A DNA stretch of 64,000 nt from Clostridium estertheticum (GCF_011065935.2 NZ_JAAMNH020000001.1:5353001-5417000); one strand, 5' to 3'; numbered from the stretch's first letter, positions 19,062-28,682 are shown. Notes: generated by a model from the letters alone, not told the origin. A program made the numbers and translations.

Positions 19062-20303
19062 TTATTTACCATCCCATTTTTTAAGCAATATAGTAGCGTT
19101 GTGACCACCAAAGCCTAGTGAATTAGACATTGCATATTTAAGCTCTTGCGTGCGACCAATGTTTGGAACGTAATCTAAATCACACTCTTCATCTGGAACC
19201 TTATATCCTATAGTTGCTGGAACAAAAGACTCTTCTAAGGCTTTTATACATACTATAGCTTCTATAGCTCCTGATGCTCCAAGCAGGTGTCCTGTCATAG
19301 ACTTTGTTGAACTTATAGGTATTTTATATGCGAATTCTCCAAACGCAGATTTTATAGCTGCTGTTTCAAACTTATCATTATATGGAGTACTTGTTCCGTG
19401 TGCATTGATGTAAGATACTTCTTCGGCTTTAACATCGCCATCTTTAAGTGCCATTACCATTGCTCTTGCTGCTCCTTCACCGTCTGGTGATGGCGAAGTT
19501 ATATGATAAGCATCACAAGTCGCTCCGTAACCCTTCATCTCTGCATATATTTTTGCATTTCTTTTTTGTGCATGCTCTAAAGATTCAAGTATAACTATAC
19601 CTGCACCCTCTCCCATAATAAAACCAGACCTCTCTTTATCAAAAGGAATGGATGCTCTTAGTGGATCTTCACTTTTGCTTAAGGCTGTCAGCGACGTAAA
19701 CCCCGCTAGCGCCAGTGGAGTTATTGATCCTTCTGCTCCTCCAGCTATTATTATGTCCGCCCTTCCATCTTGAATCAAGTGGAAAGCGTCTCCTATGGCA
19801 TTAGTTCCTGTAGCACAAGCCGTAACTACACTAGTACACATACCTTTAGCGCCATACTTTATTGCAATGTTTCCAGCTGCCATATTACCTATTATCATAG
19901 GTATTAAAAATGGTGAAACTCTATTTGGTCCTTTTTCCATAAGTTTCCTATGTTCTTGCTCAATAGTACTAAGTCCACCTATTCCTGAACCAACTACTAC
20001 CGCTAATCTTTCACTGTCTATAGCTTCTAGGTCAAGTCCCGAATTTTTAACAGCTTCATCAGCTGCAACCATTGCATACTGACAGAATTTATCCATTTTT
20101 CTAGCTTCTCTTTTATCTACGGCAACTGTTACATCAAAATCCTTAACCTCTGCGCCCAACTTACATTTAAATTCTGAAATATCAAAAGACTTAATTACAT
20201 CTATACCGCAAGTACCTTCTTTTACATTATTCCAAAAATTAACTACATCATTTCCTATAGGAGTAACTGCTCCCATACCTGTTATAACAACTCTATTTTT
20301 CAT
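19062..20303 (-). CDS. fabF: 3-oxoacyl-ACP synthase II
   Basis: 413 residues with the KAS Cys-His-His triad: TACATGTNAIGDA (Cys), YINAHGTSTPYND (His) and SMTGHLLGASGAIEA (His). N-terminal RVVITGMGAVTPIGN and C-terminal NSLGFGGHNATILLKKW are standard. It condenses malonyl-ACP with growing acyl-ACP. It follows fabG in the operon with a 92-base gap. Confidence 0.97.
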   Translation of the reverse strand: MKNRVVITGMGAVTPIGNDVVNFWNNVKEGTCGIDVIKSFDISEFKCKLGAEVKDFDVTVAVDKREARKMDKFCQYAMVAADEAVKNSGLDLEAIDSERLAVVVGSGIGGLSTIEQEHRKLMEKGPNRVSPFLIPMIIGNMAAGNIAIKYGAKGMCTSVVTACATGTNAIGDAFHLIQDGRADIIIAGGAEGSITPLALAGFTSLTALSKSEDPLRASIPFDKERSGFIMGEGAGIVILESLEHAQKRNAKIYAEMKGYGATCDAYHITSPSPDGEGAARAMVMALKDGDVKAEEVSYINAHGTSTPYNDKFETAAIKSAFGEFAYKIPISSTKSMTGHLLGASGAIEAIVCIKALEESFVPATIGYKVPDEECDLDYVPNIGRTQELKYAMSNSLGFGGHNATILLKKWDGK

Positions 20304-20395
20304 AACTTGAACCCTCCTTTAATTATTACCTTAAAGTATTTAATCACCTAGAGGTGTTTTATCGCCTAAAGGTGCTGTATTAACTGTTTTTGCTG

Positions 20396-21136
20396 CTACA
20401 TAACCATTCCACCATCTACGCTTATAACCTGACCTGTTATGTATGAAGCTTCCTCTGAGGCTAAAAATGCTACTGCATTTGCCACATCTTCTGGCATGCC
20501 AAGTCTCTTTAATGGAATAGTGTCCATTATAGCCTCTTTTACCTTAACTGACAAAGCCTCAGTCATGTCTGTTTGAATATATCCTGGTGCTACTGCATTA
20601 CACGTAACCCCTCTACTTGCAAATTCCCTAGCTACGGCCTTAGTCATGCCTATTATGCCTGCTTTTGCAGAGGAATAATTTACTTGGCCTGCATTTCCTG
20701 TAAGCCCAGACACTGAGGATATATTTATTATTCTGCCACTTCTTTGTTTAAGCATTATTGCTGATACATGCTTTGTACAATTAAAAGCACCCTTTAGGTT
20801 GATATCTATAACGCTATCAAAGTCCTCTTCCTTCATTCTCATTAAAAGACCATCTTTTGTTATGCCAGCATTATTAACTAAAATATCTAAGCTTCCGAAT
20901 TCTTCAATACATTTTTTCATCATATGCTCTACATCACTATAGCTACTTATATCACACTGAACCGCTAGAGCTTTAGCTCCTAACGTTTCTATTTCTTTAA
21001 CTACTTCCTGTACTGCGTTTGCGCTGTTTCTATAATTAACAACTATATTTGCTCCAAGTTTTGCTAGCTTTAATGCTATCGCTCTTCCAATCCCACGACT
21101 AGCTCCTGTAACTACTGCTGTTTTTCCTTTTAACAT
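20396..21136 (-). CDS. fabG: 3-oxoacyl-ACP reductase
   Basis: 246 residues of SDR type. Cofactor motif TGASRGIGRA, NNAG (LVNNAGITKDGLL), catalytic Ser in IINISSVSGLTGNAGQ and Y-x3-K in VNYSSAKAGII. C-terminal YITGQVISVDGGMVM is typical of FabG. It reduces beta-ketoacyl-ACP with NADPH. Confidence 0.96.
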   Translation of the reverse strand: MLKGKTAVVTGASRGIGRAIALKLAKLGANIVVNYRNSANAVQEVVKEIETLGAKALAVQCDISSYSDVEHMMKKCIEEFGSLDILVNNAGITKDGLLMRMKEEDFDSVIDINLKGAFNCTKHVSAIMLKQRSGRIINISSVSGLTGNAGQVNYSSAKAGIIGMTKAVAREFASRGVTCNAVAPGYIQTDMTEALSVKVKEAIMDTIPLKRLGMPEDVANAVAFLASEEASYITGQVISVDGGMVM

Positions 21137-21239
21137 ATATCTGTGCTCCTTTGCATCTTTTATAGTAACTTTGCTTCTTACGAAGCTCCTGCTTATTAAT
21201 AAATAGAACCACTTAATTAGTTTTACTACTTGAGCAATT

Positions 21240-22175
21240 CTAATGTTTAAGTAGTTGTACTGCTTTATTTAAAGATGCTATATCTTCTATATTCACTATT
21301 GTAAGTTTTCTATCTATCTTCTTAACGAAGCCACTTAATACCTTACCTGGTCCTATCTCTACGAAGGTATCAACGCCATCTCTTATCATATTTCTTATAA
21401 TTGTTTCCCATAAAACAGAACTCATAACTTGAAGCTTTAAATTAGCTTTTATATCATCCACTGTCTTAACATAATCGCCAGTAACATTTGTCATCACTGG
21501 AATCGTAATGTCTTTAAGGTTTATATTTTGTAGTTCAATTTCTAATTTATCCCCTGCGGGTTTTAACATTGAAGTATGGAAGGGTGCACTTACAGATAAA
21601 AGCATTGCTTTTTTTGCACCTTTTTCTTTAGCCTTTTCGCAAGCAAGTTCAACTGCTGCTATTTCCCCGGCAATTACTATTTGTCCCGGGCAATTAAAAT
21701 TAGCAATTTCTACTATGCCAGAAGTTCTAGCTTCAATACAGGCCTGCTCAACAAAATTAGCTTCTAGCCCTATTATAGCTGCCATAGTTCCTATTCCCAC
21801 AGGCACTGCTTGTTGCATGAATCTTCCACGCTTTTTAACAAGTTTTACGGCATCTTTAAATTCCATAGCTCCACTGCAAACAAGTGCTGAGTATTCTCCA
21901 AGACTAAGTCCTGCAGTTACATCACATTTTACACCCTGCTGACTTAATGCCATAAGTGCTGCTATGCTAGTAGTTAAAATAGCGGGCTGTGTATTCTCTG
22001 TAATATTTAGCTCCTCTTGCGTACCTTCAAAACAAAGTTTACTTAATTCAAAATCAAGTTCCTTATCTGCTATATTAAATATATTTTTGCAAACCTCTAT
22101 ATTATCAAATAATTCCTTGCCCATTCCAATATATTGGGCTCCCTGTCCGGGAAAAATAAAAGCAGTTTTACTCAT
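21240..22175 (-). CDS. fabD: Malonyl-CoA:ACP transacylase
   Basis: 311 residues. FIFPGQGAQYIGMG at the N-terminus, the nucleophile Ser in TAGLSLGEYSALV, the Arg in KKRGRFMQ, the His in SAPFHTSMLKPAG and FVEIGPGKVLSGF all match the family. It loads malonyl groups onto AcpP. GGAGGG precedes the ATG. Confidence 0.97.
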   Translation of the reverse strand: MSKTAFIFPGQGAQYIGMGKELFDNIEVCKNIFNIADKELDFELSKLCFEGTQEELNITENTQPAILTTSIAALMALSQQGVKCDVTAGLSLGEYSALVCSGAMEFKDAVKLVKKRGRFMQQAVPVGIGTMAAIIGLEANFVEQACIEARTSGIVEIANFNCPGQIVIAGEIAAVELACEKAKEKGAKKAMLLSVSAPFHTSMLKPAGDKLEIELQNINLKDITIPVMTNVTGDYVKTVDDIKANLKLQVMSSVLWETIIRNMIRDGVDTFVEIGPGKVLSGFVKKIDRKLTIVNIEDIASLNKAVQLLKH

Positions 22176-22224
22176 AATTTCCCTCCTTAAATAACTTATT
22201 TATATGAAATAATAATATTTTCTT

Positions 22225-23157
22225 TTATATAAATTTTCTAATAGCTACTTCTGCCTCTGTAAACATTTCTTGTATAATATCCTTGCAACATTGTTCTTTC
22301 TTTACTAGGCCAGCAATTTGTCCTGCCATGACAGATCCCATATCTGTATCGCCTTCTTTTGCTGCTCTTGGTAAACATCCTCGTCCTAATTCCTCTAAAT
22401 CCTCTATAGGAGCATTTTCCTTTTCAAGCTTTTGAAATTGTCTTGATAGCTTATTTTTTAAAACCCTAATAGGATGCCCTGTAGATCTCCCTGTAACCAC
22501 GGAATCTATATCCTTTGCAGATAATACCTTGTGTTTGTAATTTTCATGTATAGTACATTCATTTGCTACTAAAAACCTTGTTCCCACTTGAACTCCCTGT
22601 ACTCCAAGCATAAAGGCTGCTGCAACCCCTCGTCCATCACCTATGCCTCCCGCTGCAATTACAGGAATATTAACTGCATCAACAACTTGAGGAACAAGTG
22701 CCATAGTTGTAAGTTCACCAATATGACCTCCAGATTCACAGCCTTCTGCAATAACTGCATCCGCTCCAGCTCTCTCCATACGCTTAGCAAGACCCACAGA
22801 AGGTACCACTGGTATTACTTTAATTCCATGTGACTTCCAAAGCTCCATATACTTACCTGGGTTTCCAGCTCCTGTAGTAACCACTTTTACGCCTTCTTCA
22901 CATACAAGATGTGCGATTTCTTCTGCATTCTCACTGAGTAGCATTATATTCACACCAAAAGGTTTATCTGTTAACTTTTTTGCTTTTCTAATTTCATCTC
23001 TTATATAATCAACTGGTGCATTAGCAGCTGCTATAATTCCTAGTCCCCCTGCATTAGATACTGCAGAAGCTAAGCTACTATCCGCAACCCAAGCCATTCC
23101 ACCTTGTATTATTGGATATTTTACACCTAAATCTTCAAAAAATACAGAATTAAACAT
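22225..23157 (-). CDS. fabK: Enoyl-ACP reductase II (FMN)
   Basis: 310 residues of the nitronate-monooxygenase/FabK fold. IIQGGMAWVADSSLASAVS, PFGVNIMLLS, AEGCESGGHIGELTT and the FMN-phosphate loop AAGGIGDGRGVAAAFMLG are present. Its place between acpP and fabD marks it as the operon's enoyl reductase; no fabI is in view. FabK enzymes are insensitive to triclosan. Confidence 0.94.
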   Translation of the reverse strand: MFNSVFFEDLGVKYPIIQGGMAWVADSSLASAVSNAGGLGIIAAANAPVDYIRDEIRKAKKLTDKPFGVNIMLLSENAEEIAHLVCEEGVKVVTTGAGNPGKYMELWKSHGIKVIPVVPSVGLAKRMERAGADAVIAEGCESGGHIGELTTMALVPQVVDAVNIPVIAAGGIGDGRGVAAAFMLGVQGVQVGTRFLVANECTIHENYKHKVLSAKDIDSVVTGRSTGHPIRVLKNKLSRQFQKLEKENAPIEDLEELGRGCLPRAAKEGDTDMGSVMAGQIAGLVKKEQCCKDIIQEMFTEAEVAIRKFI

Positions 23158-23191
23158 TTTACCCCTCCTTGATTCCTAAATCATGTAGTTA

Positions 23192-23322
23192 GGGTTAGAT
23201 AATTATAGAAAAAAAGCATATATTACTAAAACTACATTTCATGTAATATATACTTTTTTACCGTACTGAAGGAAACTAAATTTTAATATACTTAGTAGTT
23301 CAGCTCTCTAATTATCTAACCC
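23192..23322. repeat. Nested inverted repeat between acpP and fabK
   Basis: Outer arms GGGTTAGATAATTA (23192-23205) and TAATTATCTAACCC (23309-23322) are perfect complements. Inside lies a second pair, GCATATATTAC (23216-23226) and GTAATATATAC (23243-23253), flanked by A- and T-runs. The whole could fold on either strand. It may be a small MITE-like insertion or a processing/attenuation structure separating abundant acpP mRNA from the rest of the operon. Confidence 0.6.
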
Positions 23323-23333
23323 AACAATTCCTA

Positions 23334-23564
23334 TTATTTAAGTTTAGCTTCTATATATTTAACAATTCCCTTTACATCCTTAATGTTTTCAATATCTTCA
23401 TTAGGTATTTCAATTTCAAAAGCTTCTTCAAGTGACATTACAATCTCAAATATTTCAAGAGAATCTACACCTAAATCATCCGCAAAATTTGCTTCCATTG
23501 TAACCTCTGCTTCGTCTAACCCTAATTGATCAACTATTACTTTTTTAACTTTTTCAAATACCAT
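23334..23564 (-). CDS. acpP: Acyl carrier protein
   Basis: 76 residues, acidic, with the phosphopantetheine Ser in DDLGVDSLEIFEIVMSLEEA. Carries the growing acyl chain. It sits 20 bases after fabH. The motif has DSLEI where many have DSLDT; this is common in clostridia. Confidence 0.97.
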   Translation of the reverse strand: MVFEKVKKVIVDQLGLDEAEVTMEANFADDLGVDSLEIFEIVMSLEEAFEIEIPNEDIENIKDVKGIVKYIEAKLK

Positions 23565-23584
23565 TATTAATTCCTCCTAATATT

Positions 23585-24568
23585 TTATTTGCTTATTGTC
23601 CATTCTATTAATGAAGCTCCGTAGGTTAATCCACCGCCAAAGCCTACAAGTATAATTTTATCTCCAGCATTCAATAAATTTGTTTTATTCATTTCGTCTA
23701 AGGCTATTGCTATACTTGCTGCTGAAGTATTTCCATACTTATCTAAATTCACAAAGAATTTATCTTTGTCAGCTTTTAATCTTTTTACAACAAAATCTAT
23801 TATTCTGAAATTTGCTTGGTGGCAAACTACATACTTAATATCATCTAATGTGTAATTATTTTCTTTTAAAATTTTATCTATGCTACTTACAATAATATTT
23901 ACTGCAAACCTAAAAATTTCTTTGCCATCCATATCTATCTTTGCTTTAAAATCTACTTTTCCCCTTGAAAATGTGTTTATCACATCTACAGTTGGGCAAG
24001 TTAAAAGATCAAACTTCTTACCTTCTGAAGCCGAATCCACAGAAATAATTCCTCTTTTAGTCCCTACCTCAATTACTGCTGCTCCTGCACCATCTCCAAA
24101 GAGTATACAAGTGTTTCTATCTGTCCAATCAACAATCTTTGATAGTACCTCAGCTCCTATTATTAAAGCCCTTTTGCGGTCACCTGTTTTTAAAAATTGC
24201 ATTGCGATATTAAGGGCAAATATAAATCCCGTGCAGGCTGCTGATATATCAAAGGCCATAGCACTGTCTGCTCCAATGTTCCCTTGAACTATACATGCAG
24301 TGGCTGGAACAAATTGATCTGGGGATGTACTGGCAACAATTATCAAATCTATATCTTCCGGTTTAACATTTGCATCCTTTAATGCCTCTAAGGCAGCTTT
24401 TGTGGCGAGGTCTGAAGTATTTTCACCTTGGGATATATGTCTCTGCTTGATACCCGTCATAGAAACTATCCATTCATCCGAAGTATCTACAAGTTCCGAC
24501 ATTTGTTGATTAGTCATTATGTTTAGAGGAGCATAACTTCCTGTACCAATTATTTGTACCTCATTCAT
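23585..24568 (-). CDS. fabH: 3-oxoacyl-ACP synthase III
   Basis: 327 residues, initiating condensing enzyme. Triad: Cys in DISAACTGFIFAL, His in VVCHQANFRIIDF, Asn in KYGNTSAASIAIALDE. N-terminal GTGSYAPLNIMTN and GVGFGGGLTYG-like C-terminus (VGFGGGLTYGASLIEW) are normal. Second gene of the operon after the MarR regulator. Confidence 0.97.
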   Translation of the reverse strand: MNEVQIIGTGSYAPLNIMTNQQMSELVDTSDEWIVSMTGIKQRHISQGENTSDLATKAALEALKDANVKPEDIDLIIVASTSPDQFVPATACIVQGNIGADSAMAFDISAACTGFIFALNIAMQFLKTGDRKRALIIGAEVLSKIVDWTDRNTCILFGDGAGAAVIEVGTKRGIISVDSASEGKKFDLLTCPTVDVINTFSRGKVDFKAKIDMDGKEIFRFAVNIIVSSIDKILKENNYTLDDIKYVVCHQANFRIIDFVVKRLKADKDKFFVNLDKYGNTSAASIAIALDEMNKTNLLNAGDKIILVGFGGGLTYGASLIEWTISK

Positions 24569-24593
24569 TGCTTAATCGCTCCTTTCATTAACC

Positions 24594-25040
24594 TTATAAT
24601 TTATATTTTTCCTTGAAGAAATTATTTAATTTTTCAAGAGATTTTATTAATACCTCTTCTTCATCATTATTCAGACCATCTATAGTTGAGTGCACCATTT
24701 CAGAATGAAATTTGTCATGTATTCTATAGGCTAGCTTTCCTTTTCTAGTAAGGGCAATCATCACTGATCTTCTATCTTCTTCCCCTCTTTTTCTATCTAC
24801 ATACCCTTTTTTAAAAAGTTTATTGATAGCTGTAGTAAGAGTACCTAAAGTTATTTTAAGATCTTGGGATACTTCTGTCATAGTTCTATATTCATACATT
24901 CCTATGGCATCAATAGTATGAATTTCTGTTATTGATAGATCATTAAGTACCCCTTCTTTAAGTGCCTTCTGCTCTATTTGCAATATATCACTAAATGTCT
25001 CTACTAGAAGTTCATTGACAACGCTAACCGATTTACTCAT
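24594..25040 (-). CDS. fabT: MarR-family regulator of fatty-acid synthesis (FabT-like)
   Basis: 148 residues from the ATG at 25040, with GGGGAT just upstream. Winged helix: MTEVSQDLKITLGTLTTAINKLFKKGYVDRKRGEEDRRSVMIALT. First gene of the fab operon, the usual place of FabT, which in streptococci represses with acyl-ACP as corepressor. The operator pair in its own promoter fits autoregulation. The FabT name rests on context and box similarity. Confidence 0.88.
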   Translation of the reverse strand: MSKSVSVVNELLVETFSDILQIEQKALKEGVLNDLSITEIHTIDAIGMYEYRTMTEVSQDLKITLGTLTTAINKLFKKGYVDRKRGEEDRRSVMIALTRKGKLAYRIHDKFHSEMVHSTIDGLNNDEEEVLIKSLEKLNNFFKEKYKL

Positions 25041-25061
25041 GTTTATCCCCATTTCCCGTAC

Positions 25062-25118
25062 TTTGATTTTCAAATGCTTTGATAGTCAAAGTATATCTTC
25101 GGATGAGTTATTTGTCAA
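25062..25118 (-). promoter_or_regulatory. fab operon promoter with paired FabT-like boxes
   Basis: On the minus strand TTGACA (25118-25113), 17 bases, TATACT (25095-25090). Directly downstream are TTTGATAGTCAAA (25078-25090) and TTTGATTTTCAAA (25062-25074), 16 bases centre to centre. They resemble the FabT box TTTGA-N3-TCAAA. The position would block initiation. Confidence 0.88.
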
Positions 25119-25180
25119 TATTTTTTCCACAAATATAAAAAAATTACTTTTTAATCTAAATTTTCATATTTTAGGTAACA

Positions 25181-26254
25181 TTATAAAACACTTTCTGCTT
25201 CTGTCACTAGTTCACTCATAAGTTCTTTAACGGTCACTATTTTATCTACTTTATAAGCGTTACTTCCAACAAAGATAAGTCCCTTATCCAAATTACCTTT
25301 TACTGCTTGTATTAAGGCTTCTGTAATACAATATGGGGTTTGCCTTGGATCACAGTCCTTTATGCATAAATAGCATTTATCTACTTTGCATCCCTTTTCC
25401 AAGACGCTTTCCATAAACTTATTGTTTATAGCTCTTCCTGGCATTCCTACAGGGCTTTTCACTATCTTTATATCTTCTTCTTTTGAATTAATATATGCCA
25501 TTTTAAATTCTAAACTAGCATCACATTCCTGCGTAGCCACAAATCTAGTAGCCATCTGCACCCCCGCTGCACCAAGTTTTATAAACTCGGAAATGTCCCT
25601 TCCAGTATAGATTCCACCAGCAGCTACTACAGGAATTTTTTTGTTATACTTTTCTTCAAAAGGCTTAATTGCTTCAATAACCTCTTTAACTATATCTTTT
25701 AGATCTTGAGTTTTCTTTTCTATTAAGGCTTCCATGGAAAAACCAAGATGTCCACCTGCTTCAGGTCCTTCAACAACAATTAAATCTGCGGCACAATTAT
25801 CTTTCCTATCCCACATTTTTGAAATAACTATAGCTGCCTTTGCTGATGATACTATAGGTGCAAGCTTTGCTTTGAAGTCTTTAGCTATTTTAGGTAAATT
25901 AAGTGGAAGTCCTGCACCAGATATTATTAAATCTATGCCTTCTTCTAAAGCAGTTCTAGTTATTTCCTCATAATTATTCATAGCCACCATAATATTTATT
26001 CCTATAATACCATTAGGACTTAATTCTCTAGCTTTTCTTATTTCATTTCTTAATGCTCTTTTGTTTGCTTCCTTTGCATTAGTTGCAAAGTCTTCTTCAT
26101 TATACCCAATTTGAGCAGTAGATATTATCCCTATCCCGCCTTCATTTGCAACAGCTGATGCAAGACCTGAAAGAGATACTCCTACCCCCATACCGCCTTG
26201 AATTATAGGAACACTTGCTATTAATTCTCCAATTTTTAAAGGAGGTAACTTCAT
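25181..26254 (-). CDS. FabK-like / nitronate monooxygenase family flavoprotein
   Basis: 357 residues, a paralogue of the operon FabK: PIIQGGMGVGVSLSGLASAV, IGINIMVAM, VEGPEAGGHLGFS and VAAGGIYTGRDISEFIKLGA. It differs by about 45 extra residues and a Cys-rich C-terminal insertion (CKVDKCYLCIKDCDPRQTPYC) typical of a clostridial subgroup. Its promoter carries the same operator pair as the fab operon, so a lipid-linked role is inferred. It may be a second enoyl reductase or a nitronate/2-nitropropane oxidase. Confidence 0.85.
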   Translation of the reverse strand: MKLPPLKIGELIASVPIIQGGMGVGVSLSGLASAVANEGGIGIISTAQIGYNEEDFATNAKEANKRALRNEIRKARELSPNGIIGINIMVAMNNYEEITRTALEEGIDLIISGAGLPLNLPKIAKDFKAKLAPIVSSAKAAIVISKMWDRKDNCAADLIVVEGPEAGGHLGFSMEALIEKKTQDLKDIVKEVIEAIKPFEEKYNKKIPVVAAGGIYTGRDISEFIKLGAAGVQMATRFVATQECDASLEFKMAYINSKEEDIKIVKSPVGMPGRAINNKFMESVLEKGCKVDKCYLCIKDCDPRQTPYCITEALIQAVKGNLDKGLIFVGSNAYKVDKIVTVKELMSELVTEAESVL

Positions 26255-26273
26255 AATTATCCTCTCCCTTTAC

Positions 26274-26330
26274 TTTGATTTTCAAATAGTTTGATAGTCA
26301 AAGTATATATATTTTTATAGTATATGTCAA
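26274..26330 (-). promoter_or_regulatory. Promoter with paired FabT-like boxes for the FabK paralogue
   Basis: Minus strand TTGACA (26330-26325), 17 bases, TATACT (26307-26302), then TTTGATAGTCAAA (26290-26302) and TTTGATTTTCAAA (26274-26286). Sequence and spacing copy the fab operon promoter. The rest of the 26,255-26,579 gap is A/T-rich, with no other feature beyond the ribosome site of corA. Confidence 0.87.
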
Positions 26331-26579
26331 GGCAAAAATATTTATAACTTTTATAAATTTTTTTTAATAATAGAGTTTTATATTTCCATACTTATTAGTA
26401 TTTACTATATTTAAAAAATTATTTATTTTAATGAAACAGTTTAATATTTACGTTGTTATTAGTAATTATTGTATTATAATGAAGTTGATACGATTTATCA
26501 TAATAAAAAATATTGGATTTTTAATATATACAAAATATTTGAATTAGAAATAAAAATCCCGCAGAAAGGATGAATTTAT

Positions 26580-27533
26580 TTGATTCGTACCATAGCTATT
26601 ACAAAAGACTTAAAGCTAATTTGTGATTTGCCTTTAGAAACTTTATCAAAGGACAATATAATGTGGTATTGGATGGATTTTAATAACCCTAACCAAGAAG
26701 AAATATCCTTATTAGATAATTACTTTCATTTTCATCAATTATCCATAGAAGATTGTGTTTTTTCATTAAATAGCCCTAAATTAGATTATTATGATGACTA
26801 TAATTTTTTTGTGCTTAATTCTTTAAATCAAGATACTTTAGATCCAGTAGAAGTCTCTCTTTTTGTAGGCAATAAGTACATCGTATCTTATCACGATTCT
26901 GAATTAAATGAACTAGATGAAGCCTGGCAGCGAGCAAAAACTAATAAAAAAAATTGGGATAAGGGGCCTTCTTATATTGCCCATCAAATATTAGATAAGA
27001 TAGTTGATTCCTTCTTTCCGGCTATTAATAAAATTCAAGACAAATTAGATGAAATCGAAAATAACGTTAAAAAGAAGCCAATTCACACCTTGATGGATGA
27101 AATTTTCGGATTAAGAAGCGATTTATTAAAGCTCCGAAGAACAGTAAACTCTATGCGTGATTTATTATATAGAATATTAAACTCTGAGCGACTTATAGGA
27201 TTTCATGAACATAAATTATATTTTTCTGATATTCATGATCACTTAGTTAAACTTTCGGATATGGTAGCTTCTAATAGGGAAATGACATCTGATATGCGTG
27301 ATAATTATTTATCCATAAATTCAACTCGTATGAATAAAAATATGATGGTTTTAACTGTTATAACAACTATATTTATACCACTGACATTTATAGTAGGAAT
27401 TTACGGTATGAATTTTCAAAACATGCCTGAGCTAACTTGGAAGCATGGTTATTATGTGGTTTTGTTAATCATGGCTATTATTGCAACACAAATGTTTCTA
27501 TGGTTTAAACATAACGGTTGGTTTGATATGTAG
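26580..27533 (+). CDS. corA: CorA-family magnesium/divalent cation transporter
   Basis: 317 residues from a TTG at 26580 with AGAAAGG upstream; no in-frame ATG is nearby. Cytoplasmic alpha/beta domain and long helices (VDSFFPAINKIQDKLDEIE) are followed by two C-terminal helices with the pore motif YGMNFQ between them (TTIFIPLTFIVGIYGMNF, YYVVLLIMAIIATQMFLWF). It forms a homopentamer in the inner membrane. Confidence 0.94.
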   Translation: MIRTIAITKDLKLICDLPLETLSKDNIMWYWMDFNNPNQEEISLLDNYFHFHQLSIEDCVFSLNSPKLDYYDDYNFFVLNSLNQDTLDPVEVSLFVGNKYIVSYHDSELNELDEAWQRAKTNKKNWDKGPSYIAHQILDKIVDSFFPAINKIQDKLDEIENNVKKKPIHTLMDEIFGLRSDLLKLRRTVNSMRDLLYRILNSERLIGFHEHKLYFSDIHDHLVKLSDMVASNREMTSDMRDNYLSINSTRMNKNMMVLTVITTIFIPLTFIVGIYGMNFQNMPELTWKHGYYVVLLIMAIIATQMFLWFKHNGWFDM

Positions 27534-27666
27534 CTTGTTTTTTATAAAATTATAAAATTGTCTATATTTATATGTTCAAGTTACAAATAATAGGTTAAAA
27601 TGTAATTAAATTAAATTTATATATTATCCCAAAATACACCTACATATTAGAAATGGAGTGTGAAAT

Positions 27667-27975
27667 ATGATGAAAATGAAGAAAGCTATCAATTGTGAAA
27701 GTTGTGGAATGCCTTTGAATAATGATGAAAAATATGCTGGAACTGAAGCTGACGGTAGCTTAAGTGAAATATATTGCCGTCATTGTTATGAAAATGGTAA
27801 ATTTACTTTGCCTGATATTACTATGATTGAAATGAAAGAAATTGTAACTAATAAAATAATAGAAATGAAGCTACCTAAATTTGTGGCAAAATTCTTAACA
27901 AGAAATACTTATAAACTAAAAAGGTGGAAAACTGAAAAACCAGCTAAACCTACTTCAAAGAAGCCTAAAAAATAA
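27667..27975 (+). CDS. Zinc-ribbon protein of unknown function
   Basis: 102 residues. CESCGMPL and YCRHCYENGKF supply a four-Cys zinc ribbon in the first 45 residues; this matches the small putative zinc-ribbon family common in clostridia. The C-terminus is helical then Lys/Pro-rich. GGAGTG lies six bases before the first ATG; two further in-frame ATGs are possible starts. Confidence 0.82.
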   Translation: MMKMKKAINCESCGMPLNNDEKYAGTEADGSLSEIYCRHCYENGKFTLPDITMIEMKEIVTNKIIEMKLPKFVAKFLTRNTYKLKRWKTEKPAKPTSKKPKK

Positions 27976-28021
27976 AGTGTTGCTTTAAGTTATATGAAAA
28001 TATAGCTTAAAGCAACACTTT
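27974..28021 (+). terminator. Terminator after the zinc-ribbon gene
   Basis: AAAGTGTTGCTTTAAG pairs perfectly with CTTAAAGCAACACTTT and is followed by T-rich sequence; it begins at the stop codon. Confidence 0.93.
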
Positions 28022-28181
28022 TTATATGGTTAGCCTTTGAAAGTAAAATGAGTTGCACTCTTTACCCAAAATTCTTATAGGTATAAAATAACTCCTGAAT
28101 AAATATATTATAAGATAAATAGTTAAAGTGTTTATTTTAATAGGGCTCTATTATAAATAATAATAGAAAGGAAGATAAGAT

Positions 28182-28676
28182 ATGTTTAGTATATTTAAGG
28201 TAAAAGGTGAAAAAAACATTATCGCTCTTATTATTAGCGTTTTACTAGCAGAAGGAATAGGGTTTTTAAGTGGTTTTTTAAGTACGACCGCCTCTAGTGA
28301 TTACGAAAAATTCAATAAACCTCCCTTTTCACCCCCTGGATGGGTTTTTCCTGTAGTCTGGATAATTCTATTCTTTTTAATGGCTGTAGCTACTTATAGA
28401 ATTTGGATGAAAGGTAAATCCGGAGAGGATGCACGCAAAGCGCTAGTCTTATATGGTACACAGTTATTTTTCAACTTTCTTTGGTCCATTATATTTTTCA
28501 GGTTTAGACTCTATGCAATAGCTTTCTTAGAATTACTTCTATTAATAGTATTCATTCTTTTAACTACTTTTGAGTTTCATAGGATAGATAGGCCTTCCTC
28601 TTATCTTATGATCCCTTATATAGCTTGGGTATCCTTTGCCGGAGTTTTAAATTATACTATATGGATGCTGAATTAA
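28182..28676 (+). CDS. tspO: TspO/MBR family membrane protein
   Basis: 164 residues with five hydrophobic helices. Family residues include KPPFSPPGWVFPVVWIILF, LFFNFLWSIIFF and the C-terminal YIAWVSFAGVLNYTIWMLN. TspO binds porphyrins and related tetrapyrroles. GAAAGGAAG precedes the ATG. Interesting beside a Staygreen-type gene, whose plant relatives act on chlorophyll. Confidence 0.92.
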   Translation: MFSIFKVKGEKNIIALIISVLLAEGIGFLSGFLSTTASSDYEKFNKPPFSPPGWVFPVVWIILFFLMAVATYRIWMKGKSGEDARKALVLYGTQLFFNFLWSIIFFRFRLYAIAFLELLLLIVFILLTTFEFHRIDRPSSYLMIPYIAWVSFAGVLNYTIWMLN

Positions 28677-28682
28677 GGATTT

